DNA of 64,000 nucleotides, from NCBI GenBank assembly GCA_023333565.1, contig JAJKFH010003189.1, forward strand, positions 89,702-153,701, given 5' to 3'. Positions 48,159 through 59,139 of this stretch are shown in pieces. This stretch comes from Puffinus mauretanicus. Lineage: Eukaryota; Chordata; Aves; Procellariiformes; Procellariidae. Each line of letters opens with the position of its first letter. The first letter of the stretch is position 1. The position numbers and the translations under genes were made by a program. The notes under the pieces are model-generated. The model saw nothing but the letters and a program-made list of their open reading frames with translations. It was not told where the DNA came from and ran no database searches.

Positions 48159-50723
48159 CCGCGGCAAGGCCAGCGCCAGGCTGCGGTACAGCCCGCACAC
48201 CCGCACCGCTGGAAAGGAAGGAGGAGGAAATTGCTGTGCTGCACACTCATGGACAGCCGCGAGGCGATGGAGAGAGGGGTGGTATTTATTACCCACGGCG
48301 TTTATCTGGCCCATCCAGACTGCGACCTCCCCTGATGGAGAGGAAGGTCCCCGTGGACACTGCGGGAGTCTGACGCCAACGACTATTTATTGATTTATTT
48401 ATTCATTTAGCTGGCCAATAATTTCCATATTTATATATTTATTTATTTATTCACTTGTTGGAAATAAAGACTTTTTGCAAAAACAAAAAGGAAGAAAAAA
48501 GAAAAGAGGTGGTCATCATGCATATACTTGACAGGCAAAGACAGGGACTCCGCAGGGAGGCAGGGATGAGCCTCGCTCCTGCAGCCCATCCCACTGATGC
48601 CTCCTGCCCCAGTCGAAGGCTCTGGACAGCAGGCCACTCTCGGGGACCCACCATGGTCCTTCAAGTCCACAGGCATCTCCCGCTGATGCGGGACCCTCGA
48701 AGCATACACTTGCCCGGACAACATGATGCCTGCCCTGCATGCTCCTCCTGTCCCACCACCCGTCCTCTCCCTTCCCAACCCTCTCCCACTGCCAAGACAT
48801 GAAAGCCACCTCCAAGCCACCACCCCATCACAAACAACCATTCAGCAATGCCACAGCACTGCTTGGGACCAAGCAGGGTGGCATGGACAAGGTGCACCTC
48901 GAACAGGCAAGGAGGGCACCCACCAAGGCCTGCGGAGATTTGGACAAGGAAAAGCATCCCAGTGCTACCAACCCCACCCAAGAAACACCAAAAAAAATCA
49001 CAAAAAACACAGGAGATGCCCAGGACTGCTCATTGCTCTCCTACAACCACCACAACTGGCCCAGGATGCTCCTGCCTGTGCTCACACACCAGTGGCCATG
49101 GGGACCTCCCTCACTACATAGAGCACATAGGCCTAGGCCTTCTTCAGCCCAACACATCCTTAGCAAACAAAAAAATACATCCCCCAAACACCACCACCCA
49201 ACATGGTCCAAACCAACCAGTACAGACCAGCACAGCATTCCCCATGAAGGAAACTGCCCACGCACCACAGCGCCAGCTGCTCCTTCACTCTCCAACCACC
49301 ACCCCAAAAATATCTGCACCGGGTGCTTTGCCCTCCCCAGGTAAGCCCGAGCAAGACAACACAAAAGTTCAGCAGCTCTGGCCTCCTCCCGCCTGGGACA
49401 AAGAGGTTGTTCTCCATGCTCAGTCACACCACCTCCACCACCACATCACTGCAAGGACACTGCTCTGTGCAAACACAAATGGGCACTTCCCATGCAGCTG
49501 GAGAGCGAGAAAACAAGTGGGACCAAATATATTCAGGTGCAGAGCAGGACCCCTCAAGATACATCTTCCAGACTGTACTACAGTCCTCCTGACGTTCCTT
49601 CTAACCAGGAATACCCTGTGACGCCAGGCAGCGGCGACGTCATTGGCTGTGTCTTCTCCAAGGTGGCTGGAGAACGCAAGCAATCCTCAGACATAGAAAC
49701 AGAAGAGGACAGGCAATGACAGAAGCTGGAACACATTTGGAATTCAAACATGACAGAATAAACACATTATTATTATCTTTACCATGAAGGTGATACAACA
49801 CCAAAAGAGAGATCAGGGAGGCTGTGGGACGTCCACTGCTGGAGATATATCCAAAAGCATCATTGGACAAAGCCATCAGCAGCCTCCTCTGACACCACCT
49901 ACCCTCAGCACCAGATTGCATTAGGGACCTCCAGAGCAAAACAGACCATTGAAAAAGAATTTAAAAAATGGAAAGAATTGATGCATGAACAGCGATAAAA
50001 AAAAAACAACAGAGAGAGAAACTGAGAAGTTCCAGTAGTATGAGGGCATAACACAAGACACATGCATTTCACCAGGCAAACACTGGAAATTGGAAAAATG
50101 GAATTGTTTGTAGAGGACCTTTTCCTCCGCGCAGCACAATGAGACAGTGGTCATGAAAAACCCCACACCTGGCAAAAAAAACCAAAAATCACCCTATATA
50201 AAAATATTTCTAGCTGTGTCTCCTTCATTGTTCAATAAGTAAGAGCTTAGAAAAGACTTCTTATCCACCACCATGATGAGGTTCAGACTAAGGCAAGGGA
50301 AGCAAAGAGACTGTAGAAGCTTCATTGAAAAAGTCCTTAGACCCAGGGCCACCTACTCAAAAGCCATGACGACTTAGAGAGCACTTCAGATTCCTGAGGA
50401 ATACATCAATTTACAAATCTCCCAAAAGGTAAAAAGAAATGATATATATTCATAAGAAAAAAATGATGACAAACATACCGAAAGTAAAAAACCCACAACC
50501 AATACTGGAGCATTACATAATGAAAAGAGACTTGGGCAGGAAGGGACATTTAGCGGAACACGACAAGCGTGAGTGCTAGCCAGGGAGGGAAAGGAGAAAC
50601 CACAAAAAAACCCATCAGCACCACAACTGCCCCATGTGTCACTCCACTGGCGATCTCACATCTCCCATTCAAAAACTGGAGCCAATGTCCGCCAAAAACC
50701 TCACCAGCAAAGTACCACCACTG
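47959..50723 (+). repeat. 3' module 'b', copy 2
   Basis: As copy 1. AU-rich element at 48383-48452 and AATAAA at 48463-48468. It differs at a few sites, for example an A-rich change near 48991-49010. Confidence 0.9.
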
Positions 50724-50783
50724 CCCTCCCCAAGCACGGCCACCCCACCAACGCACTTCCCCAAGACCACCACAGCCACCAGC

Positions 50784-50857
50784 CAAAACTGAAAACCACA
50801 GCGGAAACTCGCTGCCACCAGAAAGCGAGGAAGGGAAAGCTGCGGCACCACATAAAG
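50784..50857 (+). promoter_or_regulatory. IFN-alpha-type promoter of gene 5
   Basis: IRF half sites and CATAAAG (50851-50857) as in the other IFN-alpha-type promoters. The distal flank is module 'b', as for gene 2. Confidence 0.75.
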
Positions 50858-50960
50858 CCGGCCACCCGGCAGCACCCCAAGCACAGCGCCCCCCCGCACC
50901 GCCACCCGGCCTGACCAGGCTCCTGCCCACCACCCCCCACGCAGCGCCCACCGCCCCACC

Positions 50961-51539
50961 ATGCCTGCGCCCGCAACCCCACAGCCCCGCCTGCCCCACG
51001 CCGCCACGGCGCTCCCGCTCCTCCTGACGGCTCTCGCCGCCGCCCTCGCCTGCCAACACCTGCGTCCCCGCGACGCCACCTTCCCCTGGGACAGCCTCCA
51101 GCTCCTCCACGCCATGGCGCCCAGCCCGACACAGCCCTGCCACCACCAGCACGCGCCCTTCCCCTTCCCCGACACCCTCCTCCGCACCAGCCACCCACAG
51201 CAAGCCGCCGCCACCGCCCTCCGCATCCTCCAGCACCTCTTCGCCACCCTCAGCAGCCCCAGCACCCCCCAACACTGGGACGCCCAGGCACGGCACCACC
51301 TCCTCAACAACCTCCACCACCACATCCAGCAGCTCCAGCAGTGCCTGCCGGCCAACGGCACGCTCTTCCAAGGCCAAGGGCCCCGCAACCTCCTGCTCAA
51401 CATCAACAAATACTTCCGGCGCCTCCAGGACTTCCTCCACGCCCACAACCACACCGCCTGTGCCTGGGACCACGTCCGCCTCGAAGCTCGCCTCTGCTTC
51501 CAACACCTCCACAACCTCACCCGCACCATGCGCAATTAG
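50961..51539 (+). CDS. IFNA: Type I interferon gene 5 (IFN-alpha-like, 192 aa)
   Basis: Intact copy with the IFN-alpha ending ([14 protein letters not shown]). It shares the RLPHAATAL signal-peptide variant with gene 2 and is essentially the undamaged version of that copy. Mature chain 162 residues; Cys at 1, 30, 98, 137, 149; sequons NGT, NHT and NLT. Both the promoter flank (module 'b') and downstream flank (module 'a') match gene 2, so genes 2 and 5 occupy equivalent places in a larger duplicated block. Confidence 0.93.
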   Translation: MPAPATPQPRLPHAATALPLLLTALAAALACQHLRPRDATFPWDSLQLLHAMAPSPTQPCHHQHAPFPFPDTLLRTSHPQQAAATALRILQHLFATLSSPSTPQHWDAQARHHLLNNLHHHIQQLQQCLPANGTLFQGQGPRNLLLNINKYFRRLQDFLHAHNHTACAWDHVRLEARLCFQHLHNLTRTMRN

Positions 51540-53750
51540 CCCGACGACCCCGACCAACCCGCACGGCCCCACCCGCCCCCACCACCACGGCGGGACCACC
51601 GCCCCATCCCTGCCTCTGTCCTCCCCCACGCCAAGAGCCGCTGCAAGAACGGCCCTGCACCCTCAGCCTCCACTCACTGCTCCTCTATTTCAAGAACTTT
51701 ATTTATTTTGACAATGGCGTTTATCTATTTATTCACCTATTTATGCCACAGGAAATAAAGGCCTCTTGCAAAACCCTTGCCACTGCCTCTCGTCTCAGAA
51801 GCACAGCAACGAGCCTTTGGGGTGGGGGGAAGCCACCTCCACTCAACACCTACGCCAAGCCCTGCTCCAAACGGGGCTCCCCACATCCCGTGCCCGCTCT
51901 TCCCTTTGGCACCTCCCCAGGGAGGCGCTTGCCTCAACCTCTTTGGAAAACCTCTGACAGGGTTTAGCCATCGCCATCACAATCTCCTCTCCGGCCCTTG
52001 TCTCCCCAACATTTCCCACCTGCCAGCCCGCTTTACACCGACTCAGGAGCACCTCCGCAGTCCTCAGCACAAGGACCACACGCACCTCTTGGAGCGGGTC
52101 CAGACGAGGCCCACAAACACCATCAGAGGGCTGGAACGCCTCTCCTACCAGCAAAGGCCCAGACAGTTGGGCTTCTTCACCCTGGAGAAGAGAAGGCTCC
52201 GCGGACACCTTATGGCGGCCTTTCCCTACCCCAAGGGGGCTTAGAAGAAAGATGGGCACAGACTTTTTAGTGGGGCCTCTTGCGGCAGGACAAGGGGGAA
52301 TGGTTTTCAACTGAAAGAGCCTAGATTCAGACCAGGGAGAAGGAAGACGTTTTTTACCATGAGGGTGGTGATACACTGGCACAGGTTGCCCAGAGAGCTG
52401 GTAGATGCCCCATCCCTGGAAACACTCAAGGTCAGGTTGGACGGGGCTCTCAGCCACCTGAGCTAGTTGAAGGCGGCCCTGCTCCTGCTGGGGGTTGCAC
52501 CAGATGACCTTTGAGGGTCCCTCCCAACCCAAACCATTCCATGATCCTATCAAGGAGAGGCACGGCAGAGATCGCTCTGATTAGGCCCGCTTCCGCTACT
52601 CTTGCCACTTCAGCCTTTTTCCACAACAAATCTCCCCTGGCGCTGCTTGAAAACGCCTCGCACCACCAACTACTCTAGGGCAACACGGACAAGGTCCGGC
52701 CACGGACCTCCAACAGCAGCCTACCGCCTGCAGGGACGGCACCTAGGGACGCCAAATCATCGGGCACGTGCCAGCACCCCGAGCACAGCACTCCCCCCAA
52801 CACCAACGTTCCCTCACAAGACCATGCCTCCCGCCCGCCACTGCCCTGACACCACCACCACACACGCGGTTCCCCTGCTCCAAAAGCTCTGAGAAAACAC
52901 GTGGCAGCGTCTCTCACACAAGCCCAACGTGCTCCTCGCTCTTGGAAGGCACCGGAAAACCTCAGCGAGTGCAACCTCCACCTCCTCCTCCCACTAGAGC
53001 TCTACACCCACATCAGCTGGCTCAGCTCCACCTCCACAGGACCCTCGCACACCCCTCCTCTAGGGGCGCAGGGGCTCAGGCCATCCCAAACGCAAGACCC
53101 TTCGCTTGCGGGGGACACCACCTTCTTTGCTCTCCAGACACCGCGGGCAAGCAACCACAGACGACACAACAAGACCCCGGCTACAGGGCCACACGCAGCG
53201 GACCGCAGCCAGGGACCCAATGCAGCCGCGCCAGCAGCAGCAAAACCCTTCCCTTTTTCCTCTTCCTCTTCCCGCGAGCCCTTCCTCCTGCCTTTCCTCC
53301 CCGTTCTCATCCGCTTCAAACACAGGAGCTGGGGCTGCTCCGTCCAGGAGCACGTCCAGTGCTCAAGTGCCTACACCCAGAGCCACCTCCTCGCCAGACG
53401 CCGCCACCCCCAGGCCCTCACTCCCGGAGGGGGCTCCCCAGGCCCTGCCAAGTGACATCACTTCACCACCCTTCCCAACACGAAAACAGAAGACCAGCTA
53501 ACAGGAAAACAGAGGCGAGCCAAAAGCGAAAGGAAAACAGACCACCACCAACACCAGGGCATGCCAGACGGAAAAGACACCGTGGCACCAGGGGAAGCTT
53601 CAGCTGCAGAAAAGAGGCACCACAGCTCGCCCTGCAGGCAACAGGGAAACCCTAACGCCCCTCCCCGCCACAGCTGCCCCCAAGGGCTCTGCCCCAGCGC
53701 TTTCGCATCCCCCGCTCCACCGCCACAGCCAACCTCCCCCCGCACACCCA
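51505..53750 (+). repeat. 3' module 'a', copy 3
   Basis: As copy 1. AU-rich stretch 51697-51745 and AATAAA at 51754-51759. Confidence 0.9.
52054..52553 (+). mobile_element. CR1 fragment inside module 'a', copy 3
   Basis: Third amplified copy of the same CR1 3' fragment, ending ccattccatgat. Confidence 0.92.
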
Positions 53751-53811
53751 CCCTCCCCAAGCACGGCCACCCCACCAACGCACTTCCCCAAGACCACCAC
53801 AGCCACCAGCC

Positions 53812-53884
53812 AAAACTGAAAACCACAGCGGAAACTCGCTGCCACCAGAAAGCGAGGAAGGGAAAGCTGCGGCACCACATAAAG
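53812..53884 (+). promoter_or_regulatory. IFN-alpha-type promoter of gene 6
   Basis: IRF half sites and CATAAAG (53878-53884); distal flank is the end of module 'a'. Confidence 0.75.
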
Positions 53885-53987
53885 CCGGCCACCCGGCAGC
53901 ACCCCAAGCACAGCGCCCACCCGCACCGCCACCCGGCCTGACCAGGCTCCTGCCCACCACCCCCCACGCAGCGCCCACCACCCCACC

Positions 53988-54731
53988 ATGCCTGCGCCCG
54001 CAACCCCACAGCCCCGCCTGCGCCACGCCGCCACGCCGCTCCCGCTCCTCCTGACGGCTCTCGCCGCCGCCCTCGCCTGCCAACACCTGCGTCCCCGCGA
54101 CGCCACCTTCCCCTGGGACAGCCTCCCGCTCCTCCACGCCATGGCGCCCAGCCCGACACAGCCCTGCCACCACCAGCACGCGCCCTTCCCCTTCCCCGAC
54201 ACCCTCCTCCGCACCCGCCACCCACAGCAAGCCGCCGCCACCGCCCTCCGCATCCTCCAGCACCTCTTCGCCACCCTCAGCAGCCCCAGCACCCCCCAAC
54301 ACTGGGACGCCCAGGCACGGCACCACCTCCTCAACAACCTCCACCACCACATCCAGCAGCTCCAGCAGTGCCTGCCGGCCAACGGCACGCTCTTCCAAGG
54401 CCAAGGGCCCCGCAACCTCCTGCTCAACATCAACAAATACTTCCGGCGCCTCCAGGACTTCCTCCACGCCCACAACCACACCGCCTGCGCCTGGGACCAC
54501 GTCCGCCTCGAAGCTCGCCTCTGCTTCCAACACATGGACACACTCATACGGCGAATGAACAGCCAAGCTGCTCCTGCCCTTCATCAGACCCACCCGCGTC
54601 AAACGCCGATCCCCAGCCGGCGCCGGCGGCCACAGACCGAGCGGAGGCAGGAGCAGCCCGGGCTGGGATTGCTCAGCCCTGCTCACACCTCTTCCAGCCA
54701 GGAGCCGGCGCCGACAGGGAAATGGGCATGA
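53988..54731 (+). CDS. Chimeric interferon gene 6 (IFN-alpha core, IFN-beta tail, 247 aa)
   Basis: Open frame with the same plan as gene 4 but with its own mix of variants. AATPLPLLL and DSLPLLHAM are shared with gene 3, TLLRTRHPQQ is private, and [12 protein letters not shown] is closer to chicken IFN-beta (CFRHVDTLI) than the CFQRMDTL of genes 1 and 4. The five cysteines and the NGT and NHT sequons are present. It sits last in the array before the ERV-L disruption. The long C-terminal extension is unchanged from genes 1 and 4. Confidence 0.88.
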   Translation: MPAPATPQPRLRHAATPLPLLLTALAAALACQHLRPRDATFPWDSLPLLHAMAPSPTQPCHHQHAPFPFPDTLLRTRHPQQAAATALRILQHLFATLSSPSTPQHWDAQARHHLLNNLHHHIQQLQQCLPANGTLFQGQGPRNLLLNINKYFRRLQDFLHAHNHTACAWDHVRLEARLCFQHMDTLIRRMNSQAAPALHQTHPRQTPIPSRRRRPQTERRQEQPGLGLLSPAHTSSSQEPAPTGKWA

Positions 54732-57296
54732 CCGCGGCAAGGCCAGCGCCAGGCTGCGGTACAGCCCGCACACCCGCACCGCTGGAAAGGAAGGAGGAGG
54801 AAATTGCTGTGCTGCACACTCATGGACAGCCGCGAGGCGATGGAGAGAGGGGTGGTATTTATTACCCACGGCGTTTATCTGGCCCATCCAGACTGCGACC
54901 TCTCCTGATGGAGAGGAAGGTCCCCGTGGACACTGCGGGAGTCTGACGCCAACGACTATTTATTGATTTATTTATTCATTTAGCTGGCCAATAATTTCCA
55001 TATTTATATATTTATTTATTTATTCACTTGTTGGAAATAAAGACTTTTTGCAAAAACAAAAAGGAAGAAAAAAGAAAAGAGGTGGTCATCATGCATATAC
55101 TTGACAGGCAAAGACAGGGACTCCGCAGGGAGGCAGGGATGAGCCTCGCTCCTGCAGCCCATCCCACTGATGCCTCCTGCCCCAGTCGAAGGCTCTGGAC
55201 AGCAGGCCACTCTCGGGGACCCACCATGGTCCTTCAAGTCCACAGGCATCTCCCGCTGATGCGGGACCCTCGAAGCATACACTTGCCCGGACAACACGAT
55301 GCCTGCCCTGCATGCTCCTCCTGTCCCACCACCCGTCCTCTCCCTTCCCAACCCTCTCCCACTGCCAAGACATGAAAGCCACCTCCAAGCCACCACCCCA
55401 TCACAAACAACCATTCAGCAATGCCACAGCACTGCTTGGGACCAAGCAGGGTGGCATGGACAAGGTGCACCTCGAACAGGCAAGGAGGGCACCCACCAAG
55501 GCCTGCGGAGATTTAGACAAGGAAAAGCATCCCAGTGCTACCAACCCCACCCAAGAAACACCAGAAAAACCACAAGAAACACAGGAGATGCCCAGGACTG
55601 CTCATTGCTCTCCTACAACCACCACAACTGGCCCAGGACGCTCCTGCCTGTGCTCACACACCAGTGGCCATGGGGACCTCCCTCACTACATAGAGCACAT
55701 AGGCCTAGGCCTTCTTCAGCCCAACACATCCTTAGCAAACAAAAAAATACATCCCCCAAACACCACCACCCAACATGGTCCAAACCAACCAGTACAGACC
55801 AGCACAGCATTCCCCATGAAGGAAACTGCCCACGCAACCACAGCGCCAGCTGCTCCTTCACTCTCCAACCACCACCCCAAAAATATCTGCACCGGGTGCT
55901 TTGCCCTCCCCAGGTAAGCCCGAGCAAGACAACACAAAAGTTCAGCAGCTCTGGCCTCCTCCCACCTGGGACAAAGAGGTTGTTCTCCATGCTCAGTCAC
56001 ACCACCTCCACCACCACATCACTGCAAGGACACTGCTCTGTGCAAACACAAATGGGCACTTCCCATGCAGCTGGAGAGCGAGAAAACAAGTGGGACCAAA
56101 TATATTCAGGTACACAGCAGGAGCCCTCAAGATGCATCTTCCAGACTGTACTACAGTCCTCCTGACGTTCCTTCTAACCAGGAATACCCTGTGACGCCAG
56201 GCAGCGGCGACGTCATTGGCTGTGTCTTCTCCAAGGTGGCTGGAGAAAGCAAGCAATCCTCAGACATAGAAACAGAAGAGGACAGGCAATGACAGAAGCT
56301 GGAACACATTTGGAATTCAAACATGACAGAATAAACACATTATTATTATCTTTACCATGAAGGTGATACAACACCAAAAGAGAGATCAGGGAGGCTGTGG
56401 GACGTCCACTGCTGGAGATATATCCAAAAGCATCATTGGACAAAGCCATCAGCAGCCTCCTCTGACACCACCTACCCTCAGCACCAGATTGCATTAGGGA
56501 CCTCCAGAGCAAAACAGACCATTGAAAAAGAATTTAAAAAATGGAAAGAATTGATGCATGAACAGCGATAAAAAAAAAACAACAGAGAGAGAAACTGAGA
56601 AGTTCCAGTAGTATGAGGGCATAACACAAGACACATGCATTTCACCAGGCAAACACTGGAAATTGGAAAAATGGAATTGTTTGTAGAGGACCTTTTCCTC
56701 CGCGCAGCACAATGAGACAGTGGTCATGAAAAACCCCACACCTGGCAAAAAAAACCAAAAATCACCCTATATAAAAATATTTCTAGCTGTGTCTCCTTCA
56801 TTGTTCAATAAGTAAGAGCTTAGAAAAGACTTCTTATCCACCACCATGATGAGGTTCAGACTAAGGCAAGGGAAGCAAAGAGACTGTAGAAGCTTCATTG
56901 AAAAAGTCCTTAGACCCAGGGCCACCTACTCAAAAGCCATGACGACTTAGAGAGCACTTCAGATTCCTGAGGAATACATCAATTTACAAATCTCCCAAAA
57001 GGTAAAAAGAAATGATATATATTCATAAGAAAAAAATGATGACAAACATACCGAAAGTAAAAAACCCACAACCAATACTGGAGCATTACATAATGAAAAG
57101 AGACTTGGGCAGGAAGGGACATTTAGCGGAACACGACAAGCGTGAGTGCTAGCCAGGGAGGGAAAGGAGAAACCACAAAAAAACCCATCAGCACCACAAC
57201 TGCCCCATGTGTCACTCCACTGGCGATTTCACATCTCCCATTCAAAAACTGGAGCCAACGTCCGCCAAAAACCTCACCAGCAAAGTACCACCACTG
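54532..57296 (+). repeat. 3' module 'b', copy 3
   Basis: As copies 1 and 2. AU-rich element at about 54957-55026 and AATAAA at 55036-55041. Shares some small variants with copy 2 (for example cattggacaaagcc) and others with copy 1 (accagaaaaaccacaag). Confidence 0.9.
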
Positions 57297-57412
57297 CCCT
57301 CCCCAAGCACGGCCACCCCACCAACGCACTTCCCCAAGACCACCACAGCCACCAGCCAAAACTGAAAACCACAGCGGAAACTCGCTGCCACCAGAAAGCG
57401 AGGAAGGGAAAG
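57297..57412 (+). promoter_or_regulatory. Orphan promoter of a seventh interferon unit
   Basis: The core begins exactly as in the other copies (ccctccccaagcacggccacc) and keeps all IRF half sites to gaggaagggaaag. It then stops a few bases before the place where ctgcggcaccacataaag should follow. The TATA-like box, 5' UTR and coding region are missing and replaced by inverted ERV-L pol sequence. Confidence 0.9.
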
Positions 57413-57662
57413 TGGTCTCCACTCTCCATTAGACTTTTGCACTGGCCATATGGGACTGTTAAAGGGTGAGTGAGTCTTGCTGATCACTCCTTGGCTCTCC
57501 AGTCGACGAATCAGCTCATGGATAGGGATCAGGGAATCTCGGTTGGTGTGATATTGTCGCCGGTGCACTGTTGTGGTAGCGATTGGTACCTGTTGTTCTT
57601 CAACCCTCAACAAACCCAAAACAGAAGGGTCCTCCGAGAGACCAGGCAAGGTGGACAGCTGT
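57413..57662 (-). mobile_element. Inverted ERV-L pol fragment
   Basis: The minus strand encodes STLPGLSEDPSVLGLLRVE, then ATTTVHRRQYHTNRDSLIPI and RLESQGVISKTHSPFNSP. This is the start of the RT region and matches 60573-60815 of the adjacent provirus with many substitutions. It comes from a different, more diverged ERV-L copy. It abuts the orphan interferon promoter on the left and the 5' LTR on the right. Confidence 0.9.
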
Positions 57663-58174
57663 TGTCCTGGTTCCAGCTGGGACAGGGTTAACTTTCTTCC
57701 CAGTAGCTTGGGGGGTGTGCTGTGTTTTGGGTTCGGTGTGAAAGGAGCGTTGATGGCCCATTGATGCCCCATTGATGCTTTGGCTGTTGCTGGGTGATGC
57801 TTGCACCGGGAGGGGGGAGCGCAGCCGGGGTGGTGGACCCAGCTGGCCAATGGGGTATTCTATACCATGTGACATCATGCTCAGTATAAAAACCAGGTGT
57901 GGGGGGGCTCGCCCCCCGTTCGTGACACGCGGTCGGCGGTCGGTGAGCGGTTGTGTCGTGCATTGCCTGTTTTGTGTATTCTGTTATTGTTGTTGTTCTC
58001 ATTGTTATTTTACTGTTCTACTTAGTTTTATTTCAATTATTAAACTGTTTTTATCTCAACCCGGGAGCTTTCCTACTTGTGCCCTCCCGATTCTCTCCCC
58101 ATCCCACCGGGGCGGGGGGGTGATCGAGCGGCTGCGTGGCGTTTATTTTTGCTGGCTGTGGTTAAACCACGACA
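57663..58174 (+). repeat. ERV-L 5' LTR
   Basis: A 512-bp LTR with TG...CA ends (tgtcctgg to ccacgaca). It has a CCAAT motif in ggccaatgg (about 57845), TATAAA at 57885-57890, and ATTAAA at 58039-58044 as the probable poly(A) signal. The 3' copy starts at 63803. Confidence 0.9.
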
Positions 58175-58182
58175 GTCCTTTT

Positions 58183-58200
58183 TGGCGCCCAACGTGGGGC
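58183..58200 (+). other. Primer binding site, tRNA-Lys type
   Basis: tggcgcccaacgtggggc is the primer site known as Lys1,2 in several retroviruses. It lies 8 bases after the LTR end. Human HERV-L is named for a Leu primer, so this bird lineage uses a different tRNA. Confidence 0.9.
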
Positions 58201-58281
58201 TCGGAGGGTTGAGATAACGACAGATTATTTAGAGCATATTGAGGAATTTATATCTGGTAACATATTAATTTGCTCTGCACC

Positions 58282-59139
58282 ATGCTCTTGTTTTTACTGT
58301 ACCTGTTAAAAATTGGAGTTGGGTTTTGTAGTCTGTTGTGCTCTGCCGTGATTAATGATGTTTTGCCTGGGAGATTTGTTACTAAAACGCTGGCATTGGG
58401 GGTTATTTGGTATTTGGGATTCGTAATGAAGCCGTTTCTGCATTTCGGGTACCACCTCATGGAGACCATTAGCAATTATACCTTTTCCTCAGAGAGATTC
58501 TTTATGGAGGAAGTAGAGAATGGCACCCTCGCTACCTTTCTCTATGATGTCATCTCCTTTGTTAAAATAACTTGCCAGTACCTTGAACATCCCTGGGTAG
58601 TTAGGATACATCTATTGGTACTCCTTGGGAATATTGTTGCGGGTTTATCCAAGGTTAGTAAGCAATTTAAAAATGTCATCCAGAGATCTGCCCCAAGGCT
58701 GGATAGTTATGAGTGGCAGGGCGAGTGGGAAAGCATGGGCAAATGCTTAGGGCGATGGGCATCCCCAGTGTTCTGGAACTTTACCCCTGAACAAGTGCAG
58801 AACCCTGAAAAATTAGTAGAATATTTGGAAGAAGTATGCTGTCACCCTGGCCATTCGAGGGAGACGCAAATCACTACAATATGCTGGGGCCTGGCCCACG
58901 CCTACCGAGCCCTGTTTAATATCACTCAGAACCCCCAAGGGGAAGGAAACGTCTCTGCAGCTGATGACAAAGCAACAGGCCCTGTGGCTACTCCTCCCCC
59001 CACAGCAAGCACAGCGGCTCCCTCACCCCCAGGGCAGGCACGGCAGCTACTCCGCCCCCTGCGACAGAGACCCAACCCGTGCCGGTATCAGTCGCCCCTA
59101 TACAAAAAAGAAAATGCACAAGAAAATCAGCTCGTCTAG
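58282..59139 (+). CDS. ERV-L first gag-region frame (285 aa), hydrophobic N-terminus
   Basis: Starts at ATG 58282, the first Met after the leader. The N-terminal ~120 residues contain several hydrophobic stretches (FLLYLLKIGVGF; LALGVIWYLGFVM; IHLLVLLGNIVAG) and NYT and NGT sequons, more like a membrane protein than a usual Gag matrix. The C-terminal third is Pro/Ala/Thr-rich. No CCHC knuckle. It overlaps the next frame by about 60 bases around an A6 run at 59104-59109, so the two frames may be one gag region split by a single-base indel or a frameshift. The function of the hydrophobic part is not known to me. Confidence 0.6.
   Translation: MLLFLLYLLKIGVGFCSLLCSAVINDVLPGRFVTKTLALGVIWYLGFVMKPFLHFGYHLMETISNYTFSSERFFMEEVENGTLATFLYDVISFVKITCQYLEHPWVVRIHLLVLLGNIVAGLSKVSKQFKNVIQRSAPRLDSYEWQGEWESMGKCLGRWASPVFWNFTPEQVQNPEKLVEYLEEVCCHPGHSRETQITTICWGLAHAYRALFNITQNPQGEGNVSAADDKATGPVATPPPTASTAAPSPPGQARQLLRPLRQRPNPCRYQSPLYKKENAQENQLV

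Noticed and set aside
47079..48314. 411-residue minus-strand open frame antisense to gene 4 (similar frames opposite genes 1-3, 5 and 6)
   Set aside because: It is the mirror of the GC-rich interferon codons plus module 'b', has Gly/Ala/Val-rich low complexity and no recognisable domain. Its recurrence is explained by the tandem copies.
37655..57412. Direct repeats suggesting a CRISPR-like or satellite array
   Set aside because: The period is 3.0-3.5 kb with genes in each unit, in a vertebrate context; it is a gene-family tandem duplication.
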